From: Lactobacillaceae bacterium | GTDB lineage: Bacteria > Bacillota > Bacilli > Lactobacillales > Lactobacillaceae | Assembly (NCBI GenBank): GCA_031261865.1 | Contig: JAISIV010000063.1 | Span: 1-17,107 of the forward strand | Length of the DNA stretch: 17,107 nucleotides | Direction: 5' to 3' | Shown here: positions 1-7,703 of the stretch, piece by piece | Numbering within the stretch: position 1 is the stretch's first letter | How the letters are laid out: each line of letters begins with the position of its first letter | Made by a program: the position numbers and the translations under genes | The notes under the pieces: generated by a model | Database searches by the model: none | What the model saw: only the letters and a program-made list of their open reading frames with translations | Told to the model about the DNA's origin: nothing

Positions 1-704
1 GCTTCATCTTGAACCATGTACATTTTAATTTCATCATTCAAGATAGCTTTAACGTTGGGCATCATGGTATCGAGTTTAGCCTTAGCAGCTTCAACAGTTC
101 CAACCGATTTCGAATTCACCGACTGCCCCATTGAAACTAAAGAAAATCCAAGGTCATCACGTGAAGAATCAACCAACAGAATCGACTTGCGATATCTTTT
201 ATTCCACAAGTCATTCCAATGTTTAATTTCGTTGGCTTTAACGTATTTGTCGTTGTAGACAATTCCAAGTGTCCCCCAGAAATATGGCACCGTGTATTTG
301 TTTCCACGATCGAAACTCTGATTTAAGAATTGGGAACCATAGTTTTTAAGATTTGGAATTTCTTTTTTATCGATTGGCAAGAGAAGATTTTCGCTCTTCA
401 TTTTTTCAATCATGTATTCACTTGGAACAACCAAGTCATAAGAATTTCCACCTTGTTTTACCTTGGTATACATCGCTTCGTTGGAATCAAAGGTTTCGTA
501 ATTTACTTTAATACCGGTTTCTTTTGTGAACTTCGATATTAGCGCAGGATCAATATAATCGCCCCAGTTATAAATATTTAAAACGTTTCCTCCGCCTTTA
601 AAACCAGATCGAGCATTTTCGTTTGCTGTAAGCCAAAGATTCAAACCGAACAATAATGCTACAAAAACCAGAATCGAAATACTAATAGAGATCACTTTTT
701 TCAT
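1..704 (-). CDS. potD: PotD, spermidine/putrescine ABC transporter substrate-binding protein (partial, C-terminus beyond window)
   Basis: This is the extracellular polyamine-binding protein of the PotABCD importer. The frame is open from the ATG at 704 to the window edge, giving about 234 residues of a family that is usually near 350. After a hydrophobic N-terminal segment (residues 4-26) come the family motifs YNWGDYIDP (45-53) and VPYFWGTLG (139-147), typical of PotD/PotF proteins. The start overlaps the potC stop as TAATG and has GAGGTG six bases upstream. No cysteine occurs anywhere in the visible part, so there is no lipobox; the protein is probably held by an uncleaved N-terminal anchor or released by signal peptidase I. 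It is the fourth gene of potABCD, and the family assignment is confident. Confidence 0.93.
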   Translation of the reverse strand, partial: MKKVISISISILVFVALLFGLNLWLTANENARSGFKGGGNVLNIYNWGDYIDPALISKFTKETGIKVNYETFDSNEAMYTKVKQGGNSYDLVVPSEYMIEKMKSENLLLPIDKKEIPNLKNYGSQFLNQSFDRGNKYTVPYFWGTLGIVYNDKYVKANEIKHWNDLWNKRYRKSILLVDSSRDDLGFSLVSMGQSVNSKSVGTVEAAKAKLDTMMPNVKAILNDEIKMYMVQDE

Positions 705-1495
705 TAACGGGCACCTCTAGTCTTCTTAGAATTGTTGTTGGAAATAAAGTAATAAACTGCCACCAAGATTAAACTAACGATAAACATCATTGTCGAAAGT
801 GCGTTAATTTCTAGAGAAATACCTTGTCTTGCCCGAGAGTAAATTTCAACAGCAATCGTTGAAAATCCGTTCCCTGTAACAAAGAAAGTCACAGCAAAAT
901 CATCTAGCGAATAAGTCAGCGCCATGAAAAAACCAGCGGCAATTCCGGGTTGGATATAAGGAATAATAACGTTAGAAAGGGTTTGGTAATTTGTCGCCCC
1001 TAAATCTGCACTTGCTTCAACTAAAGTTCTTGGCATTTCTTTTAGTTTAGGCAAAACCATTAGCACTACGATCGGAATAGAAAAGGCAATGTGGGACAAA
1101 AGAACGGACGTGAATCCTAAACTAATTCCAACGGCGGTAAATAAAATCAAAAATGATGCACCGATGATAACATCAGGGCTGACCATCAAGACTGAATTCA
1201 AATAAAGCAAAGAATTAGCTGGTTTATTTTTGGATTGATAAACCCAAAAGGCCCCGATGGTTCCGATGATAGTTGCAATAAGTGATGAAAGAAAAGCAAC
1301 AATCATAGTATCGATAACAATTTCAATCATGCGATTATCGGAAAATAATTCACCGTAATGCTTGAAAGAAAAACCTCCCCAACCAGTCATGTATTCACCT
1401 TTATTAAATGAATAGACAATTAGATAGATGATTGGAAGATACAGAATAACAAAAACGACGGCAAGAAAAATATTTTGTGGTTTAAAAACTTTCAT
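704..1495 (-). CDS. potC: PotC, polyamine ABC transporter permease
   Basis: One of the two membrane subunits of the spermidine/putrescine importer. Its 263 residues match the usual permease length. A first membrane segment lies at about 9-29, further hydrophobic segments follow to about six in total, and the EAA loop that docks on the ATPase lies at about 160-182 (EASADLGATNYQTL, then IIPYIQPG). The tail is basic (NNNSKKTRGAR), as expected for a cytoplasmic end. The ATG overlaps the potB stop codon as TAATG and the gene's own stop overlaps the potD start in the same way, so translation is probably coupled along the operon. PotC is separated from PotB by operon order and by similarity to the PotC/YdcV-type permeases. 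Confidence 0.93.
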   Translation of the reverse strand: MKVFKPQNIFLAVVFVILYLPIIYLIVYSFNKGEYMTGWGGFSFKHYGELFSDNRMIEIVIDTMIVAFLSSLIATIIGTIGAFWVYQSKNKPANSLLYLNSVLMVSPDVIIGASFLILFTAVGISLGFTSVLLSHIAFSIPIVVLMVLPKLKEMPRTLVEASADLGATNYQTLSNVIIPYIQPGIAAGFFMALTYSLDDFAVTFFVTGNGFSTIAVEIYSRARQGISLEINALSTMMFIVSLILVAVYYFISNNNSKKTRGAR

Positions 1496-2304
1496 TAGCG
1501 GCGGCCACCTTTCTTCTTGTTATCACGAGTGAGATACATCGTAATAAACATTGCCAAAACTAGAACAACTCCAATTGTTGAACCCATATGCCAGTTTTGT
1601 GTAGACAGGAAATGTTCCTCAATGGCAGTACCCAAAGTAATAACGCGATTTCCACCGATTAAACGGGTAATCATGAACAAAGAAAGCGATGGGATAAAGA
1701 CCGCTTGAATACCAGTTTTAACACCAGACAAACTTAATGGGAAAATAACTTTCTTCAAAGTTGTCCAAGAATTAGCACCCAAATCTCTAGATGCTTGAAT
1801 AAGATTAGGATCGATTTCAGTCAATGCATTATAGATTGGCAAAATCATGAACGGAATTTCAATGTAACTGGAAACCAAAATGAAACTGGCATTGGTGAAC
1901 AAAAGTTGTTGTGGGGCAGCACCAAGTAATTGGATAAAGGAATTAACGGTACCGTCCTTAGAAAGAAGTCCAATAAATGCATAAGCCTTAAGCAATAAGT
2001 TAATCCAGGTTGGCAAAATTATAATTAAAATCCAAAATGAATGATGTTTTAATTGGGTCAAAAAATATGCCGTAGGATAACTGATTAAAAGCGTGATTGC
2101 AGTAATTAAAAAGGCATACAAAACAGAGTTAATTGTCATTCGAAGATAAGTACCGGATGACAAATAGGCGGCAAAATTATCAAAAGTAAAATGTCCGGAT
2201 TGGTTTGTTAAGGCTTGAAAGACCAACAAAATCAAGGGAACGATAACGAATAGTGCTAACCAAACCGCATAAGGAATCGTGTAAAAAAGTTTTTTTGCAG
2301 ACAT
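1495..2304 (-). CDS. potB: PotB, polyamine ABC transporter permease
   Basis: The second membrane subunit of the polyamine importer, 269 residues from the start chosen here. Hydrophobic segments lie at about 7-32, 60-85, 90-112, 138-158, 195-215 and 241-260, with the EAA loop at about 170-191 (QASRDLGANSWTTLKKVIFPLS). A longer reading from an ATG at 2334 would overlap potA by 29 bases. The start at 2304 is preferred because GAGG lies six bases before it, the potA stop is just upstream in TGATATG, and the resulting N-terminus (MSAKKLFYTIPY) begins right at the first membrane helix as in other PotB proteins. The stop overlaps the potC start. Confidence 0.92.
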   Translation of the reverse strand: MSAKKLFYTIPYAVWLALFVIVPLILLVFQALTNQSGHFTFDNFAAYLSSGTYLRMTINSVLYAFLITAITLLISYPTAYFLTQLKHHSFWILIIILPTWINLLLKAYAFIGLLSKDGTVNSFIQLLGAAPQQLLFTNASFILVSSYIEIPFMILPIYNALTEIDPNLIQASRDLGANSWTTLKKVIFPLSLSGVKTGIQAVFIPSLSLFMITRLIGGNRVITLGTAIEEHFLSTQNWHMGSTIGVVLVLAMFITMYLTRDNKKKGGRR

Positions 2305-2305
2305 A

Positions 2306-3391
2306 TCAATCCTCGTAACTTTCGATACGTGCATCGAATTCTTCTTCTGTTTCAGCTAGACGCATGATATGGATGTCTTCAGGATCAAAATTCAACCCAC
2401 GGCGTTGTCCAATTTTAGCAGGATTGGTTTCTTGGACGGCCCATTCATTTCCGTAATCATCAATAGCAGTAATTTCGTAGAAATCACCACGGAAAGATTG
2501 GTCGTCGATTGTCACTTGCAATTTTCCTTTGGCGGGGGCGACGATATCCAAATCTTCAGGACGAATGACAACTTCTACTCGTTCATTTGGACGCATACCG
2601 GCATCGACGTTTTTAAAATCTTTACCCGCAAAATTCACCAAGTAATCTTCTTTCATGACACCATCAACAATATTAGCTTCACCAATAAAATCGGCAACGA
2701 AATGGTTAATAGGTTCGTCATAAATATCAACTGGCGTACCGTTTTGCTCGATGCGTCCATCTTGCATAACGAAAATCCAATCGGACATAGCCAGTGCTTC
2801 TTCTTGGTCATGAGTAACGAAAATAAAAGTGATTCCAAGACGTTGCTGGATTTCACGAAGTTCATATTGCATTTCTTTACGCAACTTGTAGTCCAGTGCT
2901 GAAAGAGGTTCATCCAACAAAAGAACTTTTGGTTCATTAGCTAAAGCTCGAGCAATGGCAACACGTTGTTGTTGACCACCAGATAGTTCGCTAATTTCAC
3001 GATCGATAAATTCATCTAGTCGAACCAGGCTCAGCATCTGTTTGACCAACTCGTCAACTCTTGCCTTTGGTAATTTTTTCAAATTTGGTCCGTAAGCGAC
3101 GTTTTCATATACGTTCATATTGGGGAACAAATTATAGTTTTGGAAAACCGTATTTACTTGACGTTTGTTGGCTGGCAAATTACTGACATTCTTACCATCA
3201 ATAAAAACATCACCTTCAGTTGGGAAAAGACGACCAGAAATTAATGACAAAATCGTCGATTTTCCAGACCCTGACGGTCCTAATAATGTATAAAACTTTC
3301 CCTGTTCGATTTCCATATCGACGTTATGCAACACACGCACGTCGTTATAGTTCAAACTGACATTTTTCAACTCAATAATTGGTTGTGACAT
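2306..3391 (-). CDS. potA: PotA, polyamine ABC transporter ATP-binding protein
   Basis: The ATPase that powers spermidine/putrescine uptake, 361 residues. All nucleotide-binding motifs are intact: Walker A GPSGSGKST (38-46), Q-loop Gln84, signature LSGGQ (136-140), Walker B with LLLDEP (157-162), SALD D-loop (164-167) and H-loop His194. The C-terminal part from about residue 235 is the TOBE-type regulatory domain seen in PotA and other importer ATPases of the same class. The start at 3391 has AAGGAG five bases upstream. It is the first gene of potABCD, with a promoter candidate and a leader of about 190 nt in front of it. Confidence 0.95.
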   Translation of the reverse strand: MSQPIIELKNVSLNYNDVRVLHNVDMEIEQGKFYTLLGPSGSGKSTILSLISGRLFPTEGDVFIDGKNVSNLPANKRQVNTVFQNYNLFPNMNVYENVAYGPNLKKLPKARVDELVKQMLSLVRLDEFIDREISELSGGQQQRVAIARALANEPKVLLLDEPLSALDYKLRKEMQYELREIQQRLGITFIFVTHDQEEALAMSDWIFVMQDGRIEQNGTPVDIYDEPINHFVADFIGEANIVDGVMKEDYLVNFAGKDFKNVDAGMRPNERVEVVIRPEDLDIVAPAKGKLQVTIDDQSFRGDFYEITAIDDYGNEWAVQETNPAKIGQRRGLNFDPEDIHIMRLAETEEEFDARIESYED

Positions 3392-3578
3392 ATTGACTCC
3401 TTAGTTTCGCAAAAGCGTTGATTTCGCATTTGTGCACCAAGCTCGAAAAGCCGGTAATAGCTTTATGTTGAACTCTTAAATTGTTTACGCTGCTAATTTT
3501 GTTGCTCGCAGGTATTCATTAAAAAATGATCAAGATTTGTCTCATAGCAAAGCCGACAAACCCCTCATTTGCTTGCAT
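3392..3578 (-). promoter_or_regulatory. Long 5' leader of potABCD with alternative hairpins
   Basis: Between the promoter candidate and the potA start lie about 187 transcribed bases. Near the 5' end GGGGTTTGTC (3564-3555) can pair with GACAAATCTT (3541-3532), a ten-pair helix with three or more G-U pairs. The downstream arm is shared with a weaker hairpin at 3545-3526 (ATGA and CAA pairing with TTG and TCAT) that runs into six T residues at 3526-3521. The two folds exclude each other, the layout of an attenuator. Further down, AAAGC/GCTTT and AAGCT/AGCTT also form competing stems. No known riboswitch class is recognised. The regulatory role is inference. Confidence 0.35.
3519..3578 (-). CDS. 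Possible 19-residue leader ORF upstream of potA
   Basis: An ATG at 3578 opens a 20-codon frame (MQANEGFVGFAMRQILIIF, then TAA). There is no Shine-Dalgarno; the ATG sits five bases after the TATAAT box, so it would be at or within one base of the transcript's 5' end. The frame covers both alternative hairpins of the pot leader and its stop codon falls at the end of the T tract. That geometry would suit translation-controlled attenuation, but short ORFs arise by chance and nothing in the peptide suggests a sensing codon run. Low confidence. Confidence 0.2.
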   Translation of the reverse strand: MQANEGFVGFAMRQILIIF

Positions 3579-3583
3579 TGTTA

Positions 3584-3611
3584 ATTATAAGGTATGAAAA
3601 AAGGAGAACAA
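3584..3611 (-). promoter_or_regulatory. Promoter candidate for potABCD
   Basis: A perfect TATAAT lies at 3589-3584 on the minus strand, with TTGTTC at 3611-3606 sixteen bases upstream (four of six matches to TTGACA). The -35 part lies inside the terminator hairpin of the preceding gene. Expected transcription start is around 3577-3578. Confidence 0.55.
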
Positions 3612-3623
3612 ATTATTCTCCTT
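3597..3623 (-). terminator. Rho-independent terminator of the amidase operon
   Basis: Perfect 8-bp stem AAGGAGAA / TTCTCCTT with the 7-base loop TAATTTG, ending in a run of six T. The 5' arm contains the last codons of the upstream gene, and the stop codon lies in the loop. Confidence 0.85.
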
Positions 3624-4143
3624 GAATTTCTTTAATCGCAGCAATTAACTTGGCTTCAAGTTCTTGATCTGCCTCAATCATCTCCGTTGTGATTTGGCGT
3701 GGTGCTTGATAATATTTCCAAGCCCACTCATCTTGTTCCATAAATTTTTCGCGAGGCAAATTACTATCAGGATCGACCTCTTCATGATCGTCGTACATCC
3801 AATCACTGAATTGAGCCAATAGAGTAACTCCGAATTCACCTGGATTAGTTTCTAAAAATTCGTCCCAATCAAAACTGATATATAGTTCAGGCGTGTTGTC
3901 TAAAGCATGACGTGCAAGGACTGCGAAATCATAATTAAGTCCATGATTCAAATCTTTAGTTGTTGCGTAATAAATGTTTTGCTGGTCAGCATTCTCGGGA
4001 AGTTCTGGTAATTCATCGTGCTTCAAACCAATTTTTTTGGCAATCTTTCTAGAAATCGCCATCATTAAGTAAGGATCATCGCCAATCGTTTCATGATCGA
4101 CAATCTTTAAATCATTCCCTACTTCTTCTAACCTGTAAAACAT
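3613..4143 (-). CDS. Unrecognised acidic cytoplasmic protein
   Basis: I do not recognise this 176-residue protein. It has no signal peptide or membrane segment and is strongly acidic, with clusters such as WMYDDHEEVDPDS (about 115-127) and an EADQELEAKL stretch near the end that could be helical. Aromatic residues are plentiful (DEWAWKYYQAP, ISFDWDEF), which suggests a folded globular domain. Its ATG overlaps the stop of the dehydrogenase upstream as TAATG, with GGAG ten bases before it, so it is translated as the last gene of the amidase-dehydrogenase operon. A terminator follows at once. Function is unknown; the context suggests a partner of that operon but does not prove it. Confidence 0.85.
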   Translation of the reverse strand: MFYRLEEVGNDLKIVDHETIGDDPYLMMAISRKIAKKIGLKHDELPELPENADQQNIYYATTKDLNHGLNYDFAVLARHALDNTPELYISFDWDEFLETNPGEFGVTLLAQFSDWMYDDHEEVDPDSNLPREKFMEQDEWAWKYYQAPRQITTEMIEADQELEAKLIAAIKEIQGE

Positions 4144-5012
4144 TAATTCAAATCTCCATATAACTTAATCAATGCTTGAACCCCATCATCACCGAGATTT
4201 TTTTCTTCGGACAATTCAGCATAAAGTTTTTCAGCCAATTCTGTCATTGGCAAATTTAAGTTCATTTTCTTGGCTTCGTCTAGTGCAATTCGAAGATCTT
4301 TTAAGAGATGCTTTGCATAGAAACCTGGTTTGAAATCGCCATCCAGAATCCGTTGTCCGTAAATATCAAGATTTCTATTTTGAGCCGTTCCACCGTGAAT
4401 TGATTCAATCATTTGTGGCAAATTGAGACCGGCAGTCTTAGCGTAAATCAAACTTTCAGCAATGCCTACAAGACTTCCGGCATTCATAATTTGGTTAGCC
4501 ATCTTGGCGTGTTGACCCATTCCAGCATCACCAAAACGTTGCCAAGTTGACCCTATTACTTCAAAAATTGGTATCAAACGGTTAAAAGCCTCTTCAGAGC
4601 CTCCGAACATAATAGAAAGCGTACCTTCGCGTGCTCCAACATCGCCACCAGAAACTGGTGCGTCAACTACTTCCACGTCATATTCCAAAGAAGTGCGAGC
4701 AAGTTCTTGAGCCAACGTCGGCGTTGAAGTTGTCATATCGACAAATAACTGATTTGGTTGGGTTCCGGCGAATAAACCATTTTCTCCTAAATATTGTTCT
4801 TCAACATCCTTAGGATAGCCAACCATCGTAAAGACAATTTCAGATACTTGGGCAACCGCTTTAGGATTGTCGGCCCAATTTGCTCCGTTATCTAAGACAG
4901 TTTGAGCGTGCGCTTTTGTTCGATTGTAAACCGTTACTTGGTGTCCGGCTGCTAATAAATTATTAACGACTCCAGTTCCCATAACTCCTGTTCCGATAAA
5001 ACCTAAATTCAT
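4143..5012 (-). CDS. NAD(P)-dependent beta-hydroxyacid dehydrogenase (3-hydroxyisobutyrate dehydrogenase family)
   Basis: A 289-residue soluble enzyme of the family that oxidises beta-hydroxyacids or reduces the matching semialdehydes and keto acids with NAD(P). The Rossmann motif is GTGVMG at 7-12, the substrate-binding signature DAPVSGG at 117-123, and the catalytic lysine is Lys170 in GQHAKMANQ, followed by Asn173. The C-terminal half is the helical domain of the 6-phosphogluconate dehydrogenase superfamily. Length is typical. Candidate substrates include 3-hydroxyisobutyrate, tartronate semialdehyde, glyoxylate or succinate semialdehyde; the sequence does not decide. The start has AAAGGAG seven bases upstream and overlaps the amidase stop by four bases (ATGA). 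Confidence 0.9.
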   Translation of the reverse strand: MNLGFIGTGVMGTGVVNNLLAAGHQVTVYNRTKAHAQTVLDNGANWADNPKAVAQVSEIVFTMVGYPKDVEEQYLGENGLFAGTQPNQLFVDMTTSTPTLAQELARTSLEYDVEVVDAPVSGGDVGAREGTLSIMFGGSEEAFNRLIPIFEVIGSTWQRFGDAGMGQHAKMANQIMNAGSLVGIAESLIYAKTAGLNLPQMIESIHGGTAQNRNLDIYGQRILDGDFKPGFYAKHLLKDLRIALDEAKKMNLNLPMTELAEKLYAELSEEKNLGDDGVQALIKLYGDLN

Positions 5013-6331
5013 TTGTGTTCTCCTTTAATCTGTTGTGCAAATTGAATCAATGAAATTTCATCATCTGGTTTGGCCGTGGCAAAAATACTTGTTGGGCCAC
5101 CCGTGACATAATCGCCAAGAATTCCCATTGGAATAGAAATACTAGGATACCCAGCCATCGCAGCAAGGCCAATTACCTGAGCGTCAAAACTAACTGTAAC
5201 TTGAACATCCTTTAAAGCAGCAATTAGGACACTTGTCGAATAATCTTTGACACTAGTTAATGCATTGGCATATCTTGGATGGGACAAATCGCCTCCGGTT
5301 GCTAAAGCTTGTTCTAATAACTCTTGCCCGAATGGCGCTCTTTGATCTCGATCTTGATTGTTGAAATCGACGATTTTTTCGAGCGATAATTCTGAACCAT
5401 GCATTTTGAAATAATCATCCAAATCATGTTTGAATTCATATAGAATGACTGTTAATTCATCATCGTCATTGAATTCAGTCGAAGGCACGAATTTTTCATA
5501 ATCAATCGTGGCCGATTCAGTTGTTGTTTTGTATAAATAACTAGCAATTGGATTATTGTCTGAAAAATCGAAATAAGTCGCTTTGGTAATTGCCGTCTCT
5601 GCGGTTTCGCTTGAATAAAGGCTGCTCCAGATGAATGCCAAATCTTCTGCCGTTCTGGTCATTGGGCCAGCGACATCTTGAGAATGTGCCAATGGCAAAA
5701 TTCCTACTTGACTCCATTTATTTAAAGTGGGTTTTAATCCAAAAACTTGATTCATGTGAGCTGGCGACAATATCGACCCGTTTGTTTCAGTACCAATGGT
5801 GAATGAAGCTAGATTAACTACTGCAGCCACTGCGGACCCTGACGAAGAACCACTCGTTGTCCAGTCTGGGAAAGTTGGATTTTTAGTTTGTCCACCAACT
5901 ACCGAAAATCCTGAAGGTTCGTTGTCAGATTTAAAATGAGCAAACTCTGAAAGATTCGTTTTTCCAAGAATGATTACTCCAGCTTCTTTGAACTGCCGAA
6001 TAATTTCAGCATCTTGACTTACTTTAAAATCCTTAAGAGCTAGAACGCCAGCCGTTGTGGGAAGACCGGCGACATCGATATTGTCTTTAACTAAAATTGG
6101 TAGACCCTGCAACGGAGATTTGATAATTCCGTTTGAAAAATCACCGTCGATTTGTTGAGCTTGATTTCTAGCTTCAGAGTTAAGTGAAATTACCGCATTT
6201 AAATTATTCGGATAACTACTATAAAACTCAATTTGTTTGAAATAGATTTCGACTAATTCAGTGGCAGTTACAACTTTATTTTTTAAGTCTTCGGAAATTT
6301 GGGCGAGACTTTTATTCTCGATTTCATACAT
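5009..6331 (-). CDS. Amidase signature (AS) family amidohydrolase
   Basis: A 440-residue hydrolase of the amidase signature family, cleaving a carboxamide to acid and ammonia. The Ser-cisSer-Lys triad is visible: Lys82 (VKDNID), Ser162 (SGSSSGSA) and Ser186 (GTETNGS); the two serines are 24 residues apart as in characterised members. It resembles the GatA encoded 3 kb away but lacks the Arg after the nucleophile region (SILSPAHMN against SIRQPAAYN), and no GatB/GatC partners adjoin it, so a stand-alone amidase is more likely than tRNA amidation. There is no signal peptide. The ATG at 6331 has no Shine-Dalgarno; a TACAAT box ends ten bases before it. It heads an operon with the dehydrogenase and the acidic protein. 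Confidence 0.9.
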   Translation of the reverse strand: MYEIENKSLAQISEDLKNKVVTATELVEIYFKQIEFYSSYPNNLNAVISLNSEARNQAQQIDGDFSNGIIKSPLQGLPILVKDNIDVAGLPTTAGVLALKDFKVSQDAEIIRQFKEAGVIILGKTNLSEFAHFKSDNEPSGFSVVGGQTKNPTFPDWTTSGSSSGSAVAAVVNLASFTIGTETNGSILSPAHMNQVFGLKPTLNKWSQVGILPLAHSQDVAGPMTRTAEDLAFIWSSLYSSETAETAITKATYFDFSDNNPIASYLYKTTTESATIDYEKFVPSTEFNDDDELTVILYEFKHDLDDYFKMHGSELSLEKIVDFNNQDRDQRAPFGQELLEQALATGGDLSHPRYANALTSVKDYSTSVLIAALKDVQVTVSFDAQVIGLAAMAGYPSISIPMGILGDYVTGGPTSIFATAKPDDEISLIQFAQQIKGEHK

Positions 6332-6341
6332 ATTGGGTCTA

Positions 6342-6347
6342 ATTGTA
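6342..6347 (-). promoter_or_regulatory. Possible -10 box for the amidase operon, very close to the ATG
   Basis: TACAAT is followed by ten bases and then ATG, which predicts a 5' untranslated region of only about three bases. No good -35 is seen because the upstream bases belong to the esterase terminator. Read-through from the esterase gene is the alternative source of transcription. Confidence 0.3.
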
Positions 6348-6351
6348 AACT

Positions 6352-6374
6352 AAAAGTCACCATCGAGTGGCGAC
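6352..6374 (-). terminator. Rho-independent terminator of the esterase gene
   Basis: Stem GTCGCCA / TGGTGAC (seven pairs, one G-U) with loop CTCGA, followed by TTTT. It lies directly after the esterase stop codon. The stem is short and the T tract brief, so termination may be partial. Confidence 0.6.
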
Positions 6375-7703
6375 CTATTTAGTAACTTTATTCAAAAACG
6401 AGATTGTCTTCTTCAAATTATCTTTGCCGTATTTAGAATGAATATTTGCTTGATAGACGTGGAAAAGTCGAATTTTATTTTTGGAATAAAAATTATCTTC
6501 GACATAAACTCCAAGCGACTTCAGTTTTTCAACAAGATCTTGATTTTGATCTGTGAAGGTTGCAAAGTTTCCATCTGTGTCATAAGTCGGAGGAAAATCC
6601 GACGTAACATGTGTCAACACTGAGGCCTGCTTTGCATTATCGGAATTAGCGAAATCCAATTGACCGAAAGTTACTTCACCCCAAAGTGTGAAAATATAAT
6701 CGGTTGCGTAGAAACTAGTTTTTCCAAATCGTGGCATATCTACTAGTGCTGAATTCAGGATGATGCCTCGAAGTTTTACTTTAGGTGGTGTTAGGTCCAT
6801 AGATTTAGCGTATTGCTCATTAGTAATGAGGTTAGCTAATTGGCCGACGATTTGTCCGCCCGCCGAGTCGCCGCCAAGCACAATTTTACTTGTATCAATC
6901 TGATAAGTTGCAGCATGAGCCACCATGAACTTCAAGGCTTGATTGGCTTGTTTAATTTGGGACGGGTATTTAGCTTGTGGCGCTAATTGATAGTCGATGT
7001 TTACGACGTTATAACCGGCGTCAGTTAAAGCAGTTAGGTAATTAACATTTGAAGAAACTTTGGTTCCAATTACGTAGCCGCCGCCATGTACATAAAAAAC
7101 AGTTCCTTTAGCATTTGGGACAGTGACAATATCCATTTGGTTATTTTTAGCTGTTGAAGGATAAGTTACGTTTTTGTAAATTGTAAAACCACGTTCGTTG
7201 GTAAAAATCTCTTGGTTTAAATTCTGCTTAGGAGTAAATAAATACTGTGTAAAGCGTCCGAATGCATCGTAATTCAAAAAAGTATACGAAAACAAAATTG
7301 TAATCACAGTTGCAAAACTAATACCGATGTAACCAAGAATTGAAAACAGGCGGCGGATAAATTTAGGATTTTTTAGAGTAAGCCTGCGGGTTTGTCGATC
7401 TGCATACAATAAATAAAACGAAGCCATAGATAAAATGATGGCTGCAGTTTCCGTGAGCGAGAAAATATTTTCCATCATCGCTAAAGCTAGGACAATTGCC
7501 ATAACCACTGTTACAACGTTCTGTGTATGCTTTTCGAAAACTTTCGAAAACCTCACTAATAAGAACCTAAGAAGCAACAGGACTAGGAAAACCACCCCTA
7601 AAGACCTTACGAAGTTAAAAGACAAAAACAACGACATTGAAAATAACAACAAAACAATTGAGAGAGTGTTGATTAGTATTTGGCGCAAACGTTCAAAATT
7701 CAT
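6375..7703 (-). CDS. Membrane-anchored alpha/beta hydrolase (HSL / acetyl-esterase type)
   Basis: A 442-residue two-part protein. Residues 1-140 hold about five hydrophobic helices (near 9-28, 32-50, 62-80, 84-100 and 119-140). From about 170 follows an alpha/beta hydrolase of the hormone-sensitive lipase family, with oxyanion-hole motif HGGGY (206-210) and nucleophile elbow GGDSAGG (277-283, Ser280). The usual DPLRD block with the catalytic Asp is not clear: the matching stretch reads DGNFATFTDQ (377-386), so Asp385 or another residue would have to serve; His415 or His422 may be the base. The catalytic domain follows the last helix; its side of the membrane is not decided. The start has no Shine-Dalgarno, a TAAAAT box ends six bases upstream, and an in-frame stop rules out an earlier start. 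It is a single-gene unit. Confidence 0.87.
   Translation of the reverse strand: MNFERLRQILINTLSIVLLLFSMSLFLSFNFVRSLGVVFLVLLLLRFLLVRFSKVFEKHTQNVVTVVMAIVLALAMMENIFSLTETAAIILSMASFYLLYADRQTRRLTLKNPKFIRRLFSILGYIGISFATVITILFSYTFLNYDAFGRFTQYLFTPKQNLNQEIFTNERGFTIYKNVTYPSTAKNNQMDIVTVPNAKGTVFYVHGGGYVIGTKVSSNVNYLTALTDAGYNVVNIDYQLAPQAKYPSQIKQANQALKFMVAHAATYQIDTSKIVLGGDSAGGQIVGQLANLITNEQYAKSMDLTPPKVKLRGIILNSALVDMPRFGKTSFYATDYIFTLWGEVTFGQLDFANSDNAKQASVLTHVTSDFPPTYDTDGNFATFTDQNQDLVEKLKSLGVYVEDNFYSKNKIRLFHVYQANIHSKYGKDNLKKTISFLNKVTK

Noticed and set aside
1..542. Two plus-strand frames (16-258 and 330-542)
   Set aside because: They lie opposite potD, whose minus-strand frame is continuous and carries clear family motifs.
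2369..2902. 177-codon plus-strand frame opposite potA
   Set aside because: It is antisense to a highly conserved ATPase gene and shows no recognisable protein features or ribosome site.
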